DNA from: an uncultured Alistipes sp.
Lineage (GTDB): Bacteria > Bacteroidota > Bacteroidia > Bacteroidales > Rikenellaceae
Length of the DNA stretch: 64,000 bases
Direction: 5' to 3'
Assembly: GCA_910577475.1 (NCBI GenBank)
Contig: CAJTLJ010000005.1
Span: forward strand, 86,623 to 150,622
Shown piece by piece: positions 19,333 through 26,683 of this stretch. A program made the translations under genes and the position numbers. The notes under the pieces were generated by a model. The model was not told the origin of the DNA. It worked only from the letters and a program-made list of their open reading frames with translations, and searched no databases. The first letter of the stretch is position 1; the number at the start of each line of letters is the position of its first letter.

Positions 19333-20779
19333 GTCGTCGGTTCGAATAATACATATAAAGTGCGATGATGGCGGTCGAGAGCCCTCCCAGCAGGTAGGCG
19401 GCGGTTCGGTTCTCCATGCCCAGCATGAGCGGCGAGATGAAGAGGTAGCTCGTGCAGACGTAGGTCATGAAGAGTGCCGGCAGCAGGGCGGGCCAGACGG
19501 TTTTGCGGTGGCGGCGGAGGTAAGCCGCGATGGCCCAGAGCGTGATCGATGCGAGGGTCTGGTTCGTCCAGGCGAAGTAGCTCCACAGGGCGTCGAAGGG
19601 CAGGCAGAAGAAGATCAGGAGCGCCAGAGCGAAGAGCGGCAGGCTGATCCGGAGCCGGTTGCGCAGCGATTTCTGCTCCAGCCCGGTGAAGTCCGCCACG
19701 ATCAGCCGCGCCGAGCGGAAGGCCGTGTCGCCCGAGGTGATGGCGCAGGCGATGACGCCGAAGATCACCAGTCCGGCGAAGAGGGGTCCCAGCGTCCCGA
19801 CGGCGATTTCGTCCACCGGCAGCGAGGCGTTGCCGCCGTACTCGGCCAGTGCGGTGTTCAGCTCCTTCACGCCGCCCCGGAAAGCCATGGCTATGGCCGC
19901 CCAGATCAGCGCGATGATGCTCTCGACGATCATCGCGCCGTAGAAGATGGCCCGGCTCTGCCTCTCGGAGGTGATGCAGCGGGCCATGAGGGGCGACTGC
20001 GTGGCGTGGAAACCCGAGATGGCGCCGCAGGCGATGGTGGTGAAGAGCATGGGCATGACCGGGAAGCGGCGGGCGTCGGCGATCAGGTTCTCCAGCGAGG
20101 TCAGCTCCGGGATCGGATAGCGCTCCGCATCGAAGAGCAGCACGGCCAGGATGCCCAGCGCCATCAGCAGCAGCGCCACGCCGAAGAGCGGGTAGAACCT
20201 GCCGATGATTTTGTCCACGGGAAGCAGTGTCGCCAGCATATAGTAGGCCAGAATGACCCCCAGCACGATCAGCAGCAGCCTCGGGAAGCTGACGAACGAG
20301 ACCGGCTCCAGTGCGTGGATCTTGACGGCGATCAGCATGGCGGGCTGCGAGAGGAATACCGTGCCGACCAGGATCAGTAGCAGGATGGAGACGATGCGCA
20401 GGATCAGCTTGACCCGGTTGCCCAGCAGGGCGCCCACGACCTCGGGCAGGCTCTGGCCGCCGTAACGGACCGACATGATGCCTGAAATCAGGTCGTGCAT
20501 GCCGCCTATGAAAATGCCTCCCAGCGTGATCCAGAGAAAGGCGACGGGCCCGTAGGCGGCGCCCAGCACGGCTCCGAAGATGGGTCCCAGCCCGGCGATG
20601 TTGAGCAGCTGGATCAGAAAAATCTTCCAGCGGGGCAGCGGCATGTAGTCCACCCCGTCGTAGCGGGTTTGCGACGGCACCGGATGTGAGGCGTCCACAT
20701 CGCAGAGCCGCTCCAGGTAGCGGCCGTAGGTGAAATAGGAGCCTGCAAGCAGTCCGAGACAGATCAGAAAGGTAATCAT
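19310..20779 (-). CDS. cstA: CstA-family peptide/pyruvate transporter
   Basis: A 489-residue inner-membrane protein with about 12 or more hydrophobic segments. It matches the CstA family in the N-terminal DASHPVPSQTRYDGVDY and QLLNIAGLGPIFGAVLGAAYGP, then SVRYGGQSLPEVV and HATQSPLMARCITSE. It is much shorter than E. coli CstA (about 700 residues), as expected of the compact CstA form. Family members take up peptides or pyruvate during carbon limitation; the substrate here is not proven. A TATATTCG promoter-like box lies at 20853-20860. Confidence 0.88.
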   Translation of the reverse strand: MITFLICLGLLAGSYFTYGRYLERLCDVDASHPVPSQTRYDGVDYMPLPRWKIFLIQLLNIAGLGPIFGAVLGAAYGPVAFLWITLGGIFIGGMHDLISGIMSVRYGGQSLPEVVGALLGNRVKLILRIVSILLLILVGTVFLSQPAMLIAVKIHALEPVSFVSFPRLLLIVLGVILAYYMLATLLPVDKIIGRFYPLFGVALLLMALGILAVLLFDAERYPIPELTSLENLIADARRFPVMPMLFTTIACGAISGFHATQSPLMARCITSERQSRAIFYGAMIVESIIALIWAAIAMAFRGGVKELNTALAEYGGNASLPVDEIAVGTLGPLFAGLVIFGVIACAITSGDTAFRSARLIVADFTGLEQKSLRNRLRISLPLFALALLIFFCLPFDALWSYFAWTNQTLASITLWAIAAYLRRHRKTVWPALLPALFMTYVCTSYLFISPLMLGMENRTAAYLLGGLSTAIIALYMYYSNRRHANDPDA

Positions 20780-20933
20780 CGGCTTTCGTTTTGAGGTCGG
20801 GACTCCGCCGATTTCGGTCGCAAGGGTGTCCCGTACCCGTTTTTTTCGTTTGCGAATATAGCCAAAAAGAGCGACTTTTCAGATTTTTTTGAGATTTTCC
20901 GGTAAAAATTTGATTTAATTGAAAAATTTTTCC

Positions 20934-20941
20934 GATATTTG
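20934..20941 (+). promoter_or_regulatory. Probable -7 box of tRNA-Thr
   Basis: GATATTTG, one mismatch to TAnnTTTG, lies 34 bases before the mature tRNA 5' end, downstream of an AT-rich stretch. Confidence 0.4.
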
Positions 20942-20975
20942 CACCGCAAAAGAGATCCAGGTCTCCCGCGCAAAC

Positions 20976-21047
20976 GCCGAAATAGCTCAGCGGTAGAGCA
21001 CTTCACTCGTAATGAAGGGGTCCCGAGTTCAAATCTCGGTTTCGGCT
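20976..21047 (+). tRNA. tRNA-Thr (anticodon CGT)
   Basis: A 72-base cloverleaf: acceptor GCCGAAA pairs with TTTCGGC, then discriminator T. The D arm is GCTCAGCGGTAGAGC, the anticodon stem CTTCA/TGAAG holds CGT, and the T arm is CCGAG-TTCAAAT-CTCGG. CCA is not encoded. It reads ACG codons. A hairpin terminator follows immediately, and a partial second copy of its 3' end lies about 150 bases downstream. Confidence 0.95.
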
Positions 21048-21050
21048 CAG

Positions 21051-21079
21051 AAAGGTCACTCTTGATAGGGTGACCTTTT
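21051..21079 (+). terminator. tRNA-Thr terminator
   Basis: AAAGGTCAC and GTGACCTTT arms with a T-rich tail begin 4 bases after the tRNA. Confidence 0.75.
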
Positions 21080-21177
21080 CGTTTTGTGCCGGTCGATATT
21101 TCGTTACCTCCTTCGCGCAACCCCGCCCCGTCTTTCGGCCGATTGCAGCGCTCGGTCGGTGACCCCGCTTGCGCGGG

Positions 21178-21230
21178 GTTCAAATCTCGGTTTCGGCTCG
21201 GAAAGGCTTCAAGTTCGCTTGAGCCCTTTT
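21178..21230 (+). pseudogene. tRNA-Thr 3' remnant with its own terminator
   Basis: The stretch from GGTTCAAATCTCGG through TTTCGGCTCGGAAAGG repeats the T-loop, 3' acceptor strand and first downstream bases of the intact tRNA-Thr. The matching 5' half (acceptor, D arm, anticodon arm) is missing. A second hairpin, GGCTTCAAG-TTCG-CTTGAGCC with T-rich tail (21204-21230), follows. It looks like the end of a deleted tandem tRNA gene, or an att-like duplication left by an integrase. Confidence 0.6.
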
Positions 21231-21280
21231 GGGTTTTGTGCGGGGACGGCGATTAAAAATCCGGGAAACGGTCGGAAACC

Positions 21281-21311
21281 TTGCTTTTTCCGCCGAATAT
21301 CTTTATATTTG
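21281..21311 (+). promoter_or_regulatory. Promoter of leader A and the LRR lipoprotein
   Basis: TTG at 21281-21283, 20-bp spacer, TATATTTG at 21304-21311: a textbook sigma-ABfr promoter. Transcription should begin near 21318, leaving a leader of about 255 bases. Confidence 0.75.
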
Positions 21312-21316
21312 CGATA

Positions 21317-21572
21317 ACATATTGAATACACGGAAAGTGTAGCTTATTCTCGACGTTGAATCTGGTAAATTTAATTGAAGAGAGGGTAGGCGGACATCTT
21401 GCCGCGTCATATCCATTCGTGGATATAGGCGTGGGGCTGTTGCTTATTTTATCTTCACGGTTTTACCAGAACCCAACGTCAGAAATAGGTCTTCGGCACC
21501 ACGCTTTTCGTATCACGGAAGACGCTATCGAGGTGCCGGGTAGCATGGAACCTTTACTTAAATATTTCTGTT
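21317..21572 (+). ncRNA. Conserved 5' leader, copy A
   Basis: A long untranslated leader between promoter and ATG. It shares ordered blocks with leader B (23707-23953): ACATATT, GAAAGTGT, AATCTGG-AAATTT, an ATATCC-ATTCG-GGATAT type hairpin, GTGGGGCTGTTGCTTATTTTAT, and CCAGAACC at 21467-21474. A later hairpin pairs CGGCACC with GGTGCCG. The shared order with changed bases suggests a structured cis-acting RNA. I cannot name a known RNA family for it. Confidence 0.55.
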
Positions 21573-23513
21573 ATGAAAAAAATGCTCGCTTTTCTGATGT
21601 GCGGTTTGCTGCTGCTGGGTTGCAGCGACGAATACGACGACGGTCCGCTGCGCAGTGAACTGAAGAATCTCGAAAATCGCGTGGCCTATCTCGAGGAGTT
21701 CTCCCGGCTGATGAACACGAATATTGCGTCGCTGCAGACTCTTGTAGCCGCTTTGCAGGAGAATTTGACCGTTACGGAGGTCGTAGAGACCGACGACGGG
21801 TATGTCATCCGTTTCTCCGACGACACGGCGGCGACGATCCGCAACGGCAAGGATTGCGAGGGCGTCCCCGTCATCGTCGTGAAGAGAGACTCGGACGGCG
21901 TCTATTATTGGACGTTGGACGGGGCTTGGCTGAAGGATACCGAGGGAAACCGGATCAAGGCGCAGGGCGGGGACGGCATAGTTCCGCAACTGAAGGTCGA
22001 GGATGGTTTCTGGTTCGTCTCCTGCGATAACGGCAAGACGTGGCGGCAGCTGGACGAGGCGACCTGCGGCGACGGCGACGGCCGGGGCGGAGTCTTCAAG
22101 GGGGTGGCGGTGGATGACCGCTGCGTCTATTTCACTCTGGCCGACGGTACGGTACTGACCCTTCCCAAAGAGGTCGATTCTCCATTCGCCGTGGAGTTCG
22201 ACACGACCGACGTCGCCATTCGGGACGGCGGCGGCTCGAAGACGATTGCCTACACGATTCGCGGTGCGACGGAGAAGACCCTTGTCAAAACCATCGTGCA
22301 GGAGGGGTGGAAGGCCTCGGTGCATGCCGCGGCCAACGACCGGGGCACGATCACCGTCACGGCTCCGGACCCCATCGTCGAGAGCGAGATTCTGGTTTTC
22401 GTGAACGACGGCTCCTACCGGACCATATTGGCGACGCTGAATTGCATGCACGGGCGCATCTCCGTGGCGGACACTGCGTTCGACATGGGGCCATCGGGCG
22501 GTTCGCGGACCGTCTATCTGTCGACCAATCTGGATTATACGGTCGAGATTCCCGACGAGGCCCGGTCGTGGCTCTCGGTCGTGGAAACCCGGGCCATGCG
22601 CGATGAAACGATCGTGTTCCAAGTGGCCGAAAACCGGGCATTCGATCGTTTTACGACCGTTTGTCTGAAGGACGAGCAGGGAGAGACCCTGCATACCATC
22701 GTGTTCCGCCAGACGGGGACCTTCGTCGAGGTGCATGTTCCTGCGGCCGGCGAACTGGCGGCCGTGCTGGCGGCATACGACTATGCCGATATCGAATCGC
22801 TGAAAATTTCGGGGGAGCTGAACGACGCCGATTTGAAGTTGCTCGATTACGAATTGGTCTCCCTGAAGGCGCTCGATATCTCGCAGGTGCCCCTTACGAC
22901 CTTGTCGTATAGGTTCTACAGTTCGCTCGTCGAGACAATGCTGTTGCCCGCTACATTGGCAGAGCTCGGAGAGTGGACGCTCTCGGGCGCGCTTCTCAAA
23001 TCCATCGAGATTCCAGCCAGCGTCGAAGTGATCGGAGAGAAGGCTTTCGCACGCTGCCGGTATTTGTCGCGTATAACCTTCGAACCGGGATCGCGGTTGA
23101 GAACAATCGGAAAGGGAGCCTTTCAACAAACCTGGTTGTTATCCGCTGTCGAGATTCCTGCCAGTGTGGAGACGATCGGGGACAATGCTTTCAGCTCCGG
23201 AGCGCTTTCGTGCCTGACCTTCGAGAGCGGGTCGAAGCTGAAGACGGTCGGGGATTCTGCGTTGAGCCGGACCAAACTGACGACGATAGACATGGCTTCC
23301 TGCACGGGTATCGAGTCCATCGGTCGCCAGTATTTACGCTCGGATTCCTCGCTGCGTCTGTTCCGGATCGGCACGCGGGTTCCGCCCGTGTGCAGGGGAT
23401 TGGAGAGTATTCCGGAACATGCGGAGCTGCAAGTGCCTGCGGGCTGCGTCGAGGCCTACCGGAATGCGCCGGGATGGAGCGCTTTTTCGATCATTACCGA
23501 GCTGGAGATGTGA
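21573..23513 (+). CDS. BspA-like LRR surface lipoprotein with DUF4988 N-domain
   Basis: A 646-residue lipoprotein, lipobox LLLLGC with Cys about residue 17. Domains in order: a short coiled coil (about 25-60, ELKNLENRVAYLEEF), then a DUF4988-type domain (about 60-200) with GVYYWTLDGAWLKD and the Gly/Asp-rich QLKVEDGFWFVSCDNGKTWRQL. Next is an Ig/BACON-like segment (about 290-390, GSRTVYLSTNLDYTVEIPDEARSWLSV). Last come LRR_5 repeats (about 440-620) of the form IEIPASVEVIGEKAFARC and VEIPASVETIGDNAFSSG. The C-terminus, VPAGCVEAYRNAPGWSAF, is the usual cap. Likely surface adhesion or glycan binding. It shares leader, terminator and cap with the next gene. Confidence 0.88.
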   Translation: MKKMLAFLMCGLLLLGCSDEYDDGPLRSELKNLENRVAYLEEFSRLMNTNIASLQTLVAALQENLTVTEVVETDDGYVIRFSDDTAATIRNGKDCEGVPVIVVKRDSDGVYYWTLDGAWLKDTEGNRIKAQGGDGIVPQLKVEDGFWFVSCDNGKTWRQLDEATCGDGDGRGGVFKGVAVDDRCVYFTLADGTVLTLPKEVDSPFAVEFDTTDVAIRDGGGSKTIAYTIRGATEKTLVKTIVQEGWKASVHAAANDRGTITVTAPDPIVESEILVFVNDGSYRTILATLNCMHGRISVADTAFDMGPSGGSRTVYLSTNLDYTVEIPDEARSWLSVVETRAMRDETIVFQVAENRAFDRFTTVCLKDEQGETLHTIVFRQTGTFVEVHVPAAGELAAVLAAYDYADIESLKISGELNDADLKLLDYELVSLKALDISQVPLTTLSYRFYSSLVETMLLPATLAELGEWTLSGALLKSIEIPASVEVIGEKAFARCRYLSRITFEPGSRLRTIGKGAFQQTWLLSAVEIPASVETIGDNAFSSGALSCLTFESGSKLKTVGDSALSRTKLTTIDMASCTGIESIGRQYLRSDSSLRLFRIGTRVPPVCRGLESIPEHAELQVPAGCVEAYRNAPGWSAFSIITELEM

Positions 23514-23530
23514 CGAGTATCCGGCAGAAC

Positions 23531-23568
23531 ACACAAAGGGCATCACTGAAAAGCGATGCCCTTTGTGT
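23531..23568 (+). terminator. Terminator of cassette A
   Basis: Perfect 14-base arms ACACAAAGGGCATC and GATGCCCTTTGTGT around ACTGAAAAGC. Almost the same hairpin ends the next cassette (24663-24699). Confidence 0.85.
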
Positions 23569-23651
23569 GGTTAATACAGCGCATACGAATTGTTATCATG
23601 AGGAAATAATTTGTTTTAGCAAACTTTGTACGCAGCAATATCCCGCGAGTG

Positions 23652-23682
23652 TTGCGTATTGAGAAACATTTTTCTACTTTTG
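23652..23682 (+). promoter_or_regulatory. Promoter of leader B
   Basis: TTG at 23652-23654, 20-bp spacer, TACTTTTG at 23675-23682. The layout matches the leader A promoter. Confidence 0.7.
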
Positions 23683-23706
23683 TCATGCAGACCCGAACGG
23701 GCTGCG

Positions 23707-23953
23707 ACATATTAGTTTAGTGAAAGTGTTTCGCTGACCTTGAGTAGAAATCTGGAAAATTTCAACGAATACAAAGGTTCAATGCAACGCTCATCACCGT
23801 GTATAGGCATATCATCGATATGTTCTATTCGGTGTGGGGTATTGTTTATTTGTATTCGGGTATTCCAGAACCTCTACTCAGATGAACGGACGACTCCACA
23901 CTTTCTTTATTTTTAGTCCGCTGCAGCGGGGTCGATGCGGCAAAATGATTCTT
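23707..23953 (+). ncRNA. Conserved 5' leader, copy B
   Basis: Related to leader A by ordered blocks: ACATATT, GAAAGTGT, AATCTGG-AAATTT, ATATCATCGATAT (self-complementary), GTGTGGGGTATTGTTTAT and CCAGAACC at 23865-23872. A further pairing CGGAC/GTCCG follows. Spacing between the blocks is kept while bases in the presumed stems differ. Length from promoter to ATG is about 265 bases. Confidence 0.55.
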
Positions 23954-24652
23954 ATGAAGAAATTCGTAGTTTTATTTGCGGCGACGCTATTCGCTGCAAG
24001 CGGTTTCGCCCAAACGAAAGTCGCCTATCTCGATCTGTACATGCGGGGCGGCGGCAAGCATTTGAAAGCAACTTTGTTGCGCGATCGTAAGGCGATTGAA
24101 CTGGGGCGTAGAAATCTCGGAGAGGTGTTGAACGAATTGGCGCAAGAGGGATGGGAGGTAGATCATACTCTCGTCGGAGCCAATCGTAACGTTTTGTTTC
24201 CTACCCGTCATAAGTTCCATATCATTCTGAAGAGAGTGTATGAAGAGTCCGAAGCAGTATCTACTTCGATTCCGAGGGCTGTGACTTCGGAGGAGTCTGT
24301 TTTTGTTTGGGCAGAGGAGAAGAAAACCGCGTTGCAGAGGACGCAACCTGAGATCAATGAGGTTTTTATTCCGGAAGGAGAGACCCTTATCGACGGCAGC
24401 GAACTGGTGGAGCACTTCAATCTGGTTAAAATAACTTTACCTGAAAGTACCGTCCGAATCCGAAGCTGGTCTTTCTGGGACTGTGACCGTCTGAAAGCTG
24501 TAAGTTGTCTGGCGCAGGAGCCTCCTAAAATGGGTCTGAAGGCTTTCCCGGAAAATATAGATATCTATGTCCCGATCTCCTGCGTGGATCGATATAGGAC
24601 GGCTCCGGGCTGGAGCAAGTATGCGAACAGAATTATCGGCCGGGACTTTTGA
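23954..24652 (+). CDS. Secreted protein: DUF4177-like domain plus LRR_5 cap
   Basis: A 232-residue exported protein from ATG 23954 (an in-frame ATG lies 9 bases upstream). The signal peptide MKKFVVLFAATLFAASGFAQ has a signal peptidase I type end rather than a lipobox. Residues about 20-100 resemble DUF4177 (EVLNELAQEGWEV and FHIILKRVYEE). The C-terminal half has one leucine-rich LRR_5-like unit (LVKITLPESTVRIRSWSFWDC) and the cap VPISCVDRYRTAPGWSKY, as in the preceding LRR lipoprotein. Function unknown. It probably arose by duplication of a leader-gene-terminator cassette with exchange of the coding part. Confidence 0.75.
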   Translation: MKKFVVLFAATLFAASGFAQTKVAYLDLYMRGGGKHLKATLLRDRKAIELGRRNLGEVLNELAQEGWEVDHTLVGANRNVLFPTRHKFHIILKRVYEESEAVSTSIPRAVTSEESVFVWAEEKKTALQRTQPEINEVFIPEGETLIDGSELVEHFNLVKITLPESTVRIRSWSFWDCDRLKAVSCLAQEPPKMGLKAFPENIDIYVPISCVDRYRTAPGWSKYANRIIGRDF

Positions 24653-24662
24653 CCCGAGAAAC

Positions 24663-24699
24663 ACACAAAGGGCATCACTGAAAAGCGATACCCTTTGTA
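24663..24699 (+). terminator. Terminator of cassette B
   Basis: ACACAAAGGGCATC pairs with GATACCCTTTGTA with one mismatch. It nearly repeats the hairpin at 23531-23568. It also separates the gene from the convergent DUF4295 gene. Confidence 0.8.
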
Positions 24700-24728
24700 T
24701 TAAGAACGTACGGTTCTTAAATACGAAT

Positions 24729-24887
24729 TTACTTCTTTTCTGCGAAGAAATCCTTTACCTGGTCGTTGGCGATAACGCCCTCCTTGAAGATGTAGGCGCC
24801 GGTCTTCTCCGACTTGACCATCTTGATGCACTTCGTAAACTGCTTACCGGTACCGGTTTTCAGCGTTGCAACTACTTTCTTTGCCAT
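24729..24887 (-). CDS. DUF4295 small protein
   Basis: A 52-residue basic protein beginning MAKKVVATLKTGTGKQFTK and ending QVKDFFAEKK. It matches the Bacteroidota DUF4295 family, which is usually encoded just after rpmB-rpmG, as here. The position and basic composition suggest a ribosome-associated role, which is unproven. Spacing to rpmG is 12 bases. The ftsY gene that commonly follows in Bacteroidales is not here. Confidence 0.9.
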   Translation of the reverse strand: MAKKVVATLKTGTGKQFTKCIKMVKSEKTGAYIFKEGVIANDQVKDFFAEKK

Positions 24888-24899
24888 ATTGCACTAAAA

Positions 24900-25082
24900 T
24901 TATTTGATTTCACGGTGTACGGTTACTCGCTTCAGGTACGGATTGTACTTCTTGCGCTCCAGACGATCCGGGGTGTTCTTCTTGTTCTTGGTGGTGATGT
25001 AGCGCGACATGCCTGCTACGCCGCTCTCCTTCTGCTCGGTGCACTCCAGAATCACCTGCACTCTGTTGCCTTTCTTTGCCAT
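24900..25082 (-). CDS. rpmG: 50S ribosomal protein L33
   Basis: A 60-residue basic protein with [20 protein letters not shown] and the C-terminal signature [21 protein letters not shown]. It lacks the four zinc-binding Cys (only one Cys, C14), so it is the zinc-independent form. It lies between rpmB and the DUF4295 gene. Confidence 0.96.
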   Translation of the reverse strand: MAKKGNRVQVILECTEQKESGVAGMSRYITTKNKKNTPDRLERKKYNPYLKRVTVHREIK

Positions 25083-25096
25083 TTCTCAGCTCGTTT

Positions 25097-25330
25097 TTAG
25101 TAGACCTTTTTGGGAGCGGCCGCCTCACGCAGAGCTGCTGCAAGTCCCTTCTTGTTAATAGTTTTCATGCCGGCTGCCGTTACCTTCAGGGTTACCCAGC
25201 GGCCCTCCTCCTCCGACCAGAAACGCTTCGTCTTCAGATTGGGGCTGAAGGTGCGCTTGGTCTTGTGGTGCGAGTGGGAGACGTTGTTGCCGCCCATCGC
25301 CGTCTTGCCAGTGATTTCGCAAACTTTCAT
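25097..25330 (-). CDS. rpmB: 50S ribosomal protein L28
   Basis: A 77-residue protein beginning MKVCEITGKTAMGGNNVSHS, with TKRTFSPNLKTKRFW, diagnostic for L28. First gene of the rpmB-rpmG-DUF4295 unit. A TATCTTTG box lies 37 bases upstream, directly after the cinA terminator. Confidence 0.97.
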   Translation of the reverse strand: MKVCEITGKTAMGGNNVSHSHHKTKRTFSPNLKTKRFWSEEEGRWVTLKVTAAGMKTINKKGLAAALREAAAPKKVY

Positions 25331-25366
25331 GTTCGTTGTTGTTTAATTTATGCCCATAAGGGAGTG

Positions 25367-25374
25367 CAAAGATA
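25367..25374 (-). promoter_or_regulatory. -7 box of rpmB
   Basis: On the minus strand this reads TATCTTTG, 37 bases before the L28 ATG. The -33 region falls within the cinA terminator stem. Confidence 0.65.
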
Positions 25375-25380
25375 AAAATA

Positions 25381-25409
25381 AATCGCCAATCGGCAATGAT
25401 CGGCGATTA
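25381..25409 (-). terminator. cinA terminator
   Basis: AATCGCC and GGCGATT arms, with an inner AATCGGCAATGATCGG part, lie between the cinA stop and the rpmB promoter. Confidence 0.6.
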
Positions 25410-25431
25410 CTTTTTTTCGTTTTTCGCGAAT

Positions 25432-26670
25432 TTATCGCTTCAGGGCGTCGCGGAGCATCCCGATGGCGAATGCCGATGCGCGGTCGATGATCTGTCCGCG
25501 ATCGGTGCCGCACTGGCGGCATGCGGCGACGGTGCCGTGCGGTCCGGCGACGGCGATCCAGACCGTGCCGACGGGTTTTTCGTCCGAACCGCCCGAGGGG
25601 CCTGCGATGCCCGTGGTGGCGACGGCGTAGTCCGAGCCGGCGAGGCGGCGAACCCCCTCGGCCATCTGCCGGGCCACGGGTTCGCTGACGGCCCCGAAGC
25701 GCTCCAGATCGGTGGCCGACACACCCAGCACCTCCCGTTTCAGGTCGTTCGAGTAGGCGACCACCCCGCCCCGGAAGTAGGCCGAGGCTCCGGCCATCGC
25801 CGTGAAGCGGGCCGCAATGGCGCCGCCCGTGCAGCTCTCGGCCGTGGCGAGGGTCTCTCCGCGCCCGGTCAGCGTCCCGTGGACGAGCTCCTGCACGGTG
25901 GCGGTCTCGTAGCCCACCACGTACTCGGGAATGATCTCCTTCAGTGCCTCGAAGCGCTCCGCGATTTCGCGGGCGACGCTCTCGCCCTCCACCTCGTAGG
26001 CCGAGAGCCGCAGCCGCACGGCGCCGGGGTTGGGCAGGTAGGCCAGCTTGAGGTAGGGCGGCAGCGCCTCCTCCCACGGAGCGATCCGCTCGGCCAGCAT
26101 CGACTCGGCCAGTCCGGCTGTGATGAGGGTGCGGTGGACGATGGAGCGGAGCGAGAAGCGCGCCTTGAGGCGCGGCATCACCTCGTCCTGCATCAGGTGC
26201 TCCATCTCGAACGGTACGCCGGGCAGCGACACGACCACCTTCTCTCCGCGTTCGAACCACATGCCGGGGGCGGTGCCGTGGGCGTTGAAGAGGACCGTGC
26301 AGCAGTCGGGAACGAGCGCCTGTCCTCGGTTCAGCTCGTTGAAAGCGATGCCGCGGCTCTCGAGCATCCCTTTCACGTGGTTGGCCACGCGTTCGTCGAT
26401 GTGCATCCCCGAGCCGAAGAGCTCGGCCAGGGTCCTCTTCGTGATGTCGTCCTTCGTGGGGCCCAGACCGCCCGTGACGACGACGATCTGGCTGTGGGCC
26501 AGCGCCCGCTCCAGCGTCTCTACGATCTGTGTCCGGTCGTCGCCGATCGAGCACTTCTCGCGCACGACGATGCCGGCGGCATTCAGGTGTTTCGAGATGG
26601 ATACGGAGTTGGTGTCGACGATCTGTCCGATCAGGATCTCGTCGCCGATGGTGATGACGGTTGCTTGCAT
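25432..26670 (-). CDS. cinA: CinA-family protein (nicotinamide-nucleotide amidase)
   Basis: A 412-residue two-domain protein. The N-terminal MoCF/COG1058 domain (about 1-170) has ITIGDEILIGQIVDTNS and VVTGGLGPTKDDITK. The C-terminal amidase domain (about 255-410) has ATAESCTGGAIAARFT and VATTGIAGPSGGSDEKPVGTVWIA. Such proteins recycle NMN to nicotinate mononucleotide and may also hydrolyse ADP-ribose. Length is standard. It follows pyrD by 13 bases and precedes rpmB. Confidence 0.93.
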   Translation of the reverse strand: MQATVITIGDEILIGQIVDTNSVSISKHLNAAGIVVREKCSIGDDRTQIVETLERALAHSQIVVVTGGLGPTKDDITKRTLAELFGSGMHIDERVANHVKGMLESRGIAFNELNRGQALVPDCCTVLFNAHGTAPGMWFERGEKVVVSLPGVPFEMEHLMQDEVMPRLKARFSLRSIVHRTLITAGLAESMLAERIAPWEEALPPYLKLAYLPNPGAVRLRLSAYEVEGESVAREIAERFEALKEIIPEYVVGYETATVQELVHGTLTGRGETLATAESCTGGAIAARFTAMAGASAYFRGGVVAYSNDLKREVLGVSATDLERFGAVSEPVARQMAEGVRRLAGSDYAVATTGIAGPSGGSDEKPVGTVWIAVAGPHGTVAACRQCGTDRGQIIDRASAFAIGMLRDALKR

Positions 26671-26683
26671 GGATCGTGATTTT

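Noticed and set aside
23334..23546. Short frame antisense to the LRR gene end
   Set aside because: Overlaps the terminator hairpin and a convincing coding region on the other strand.
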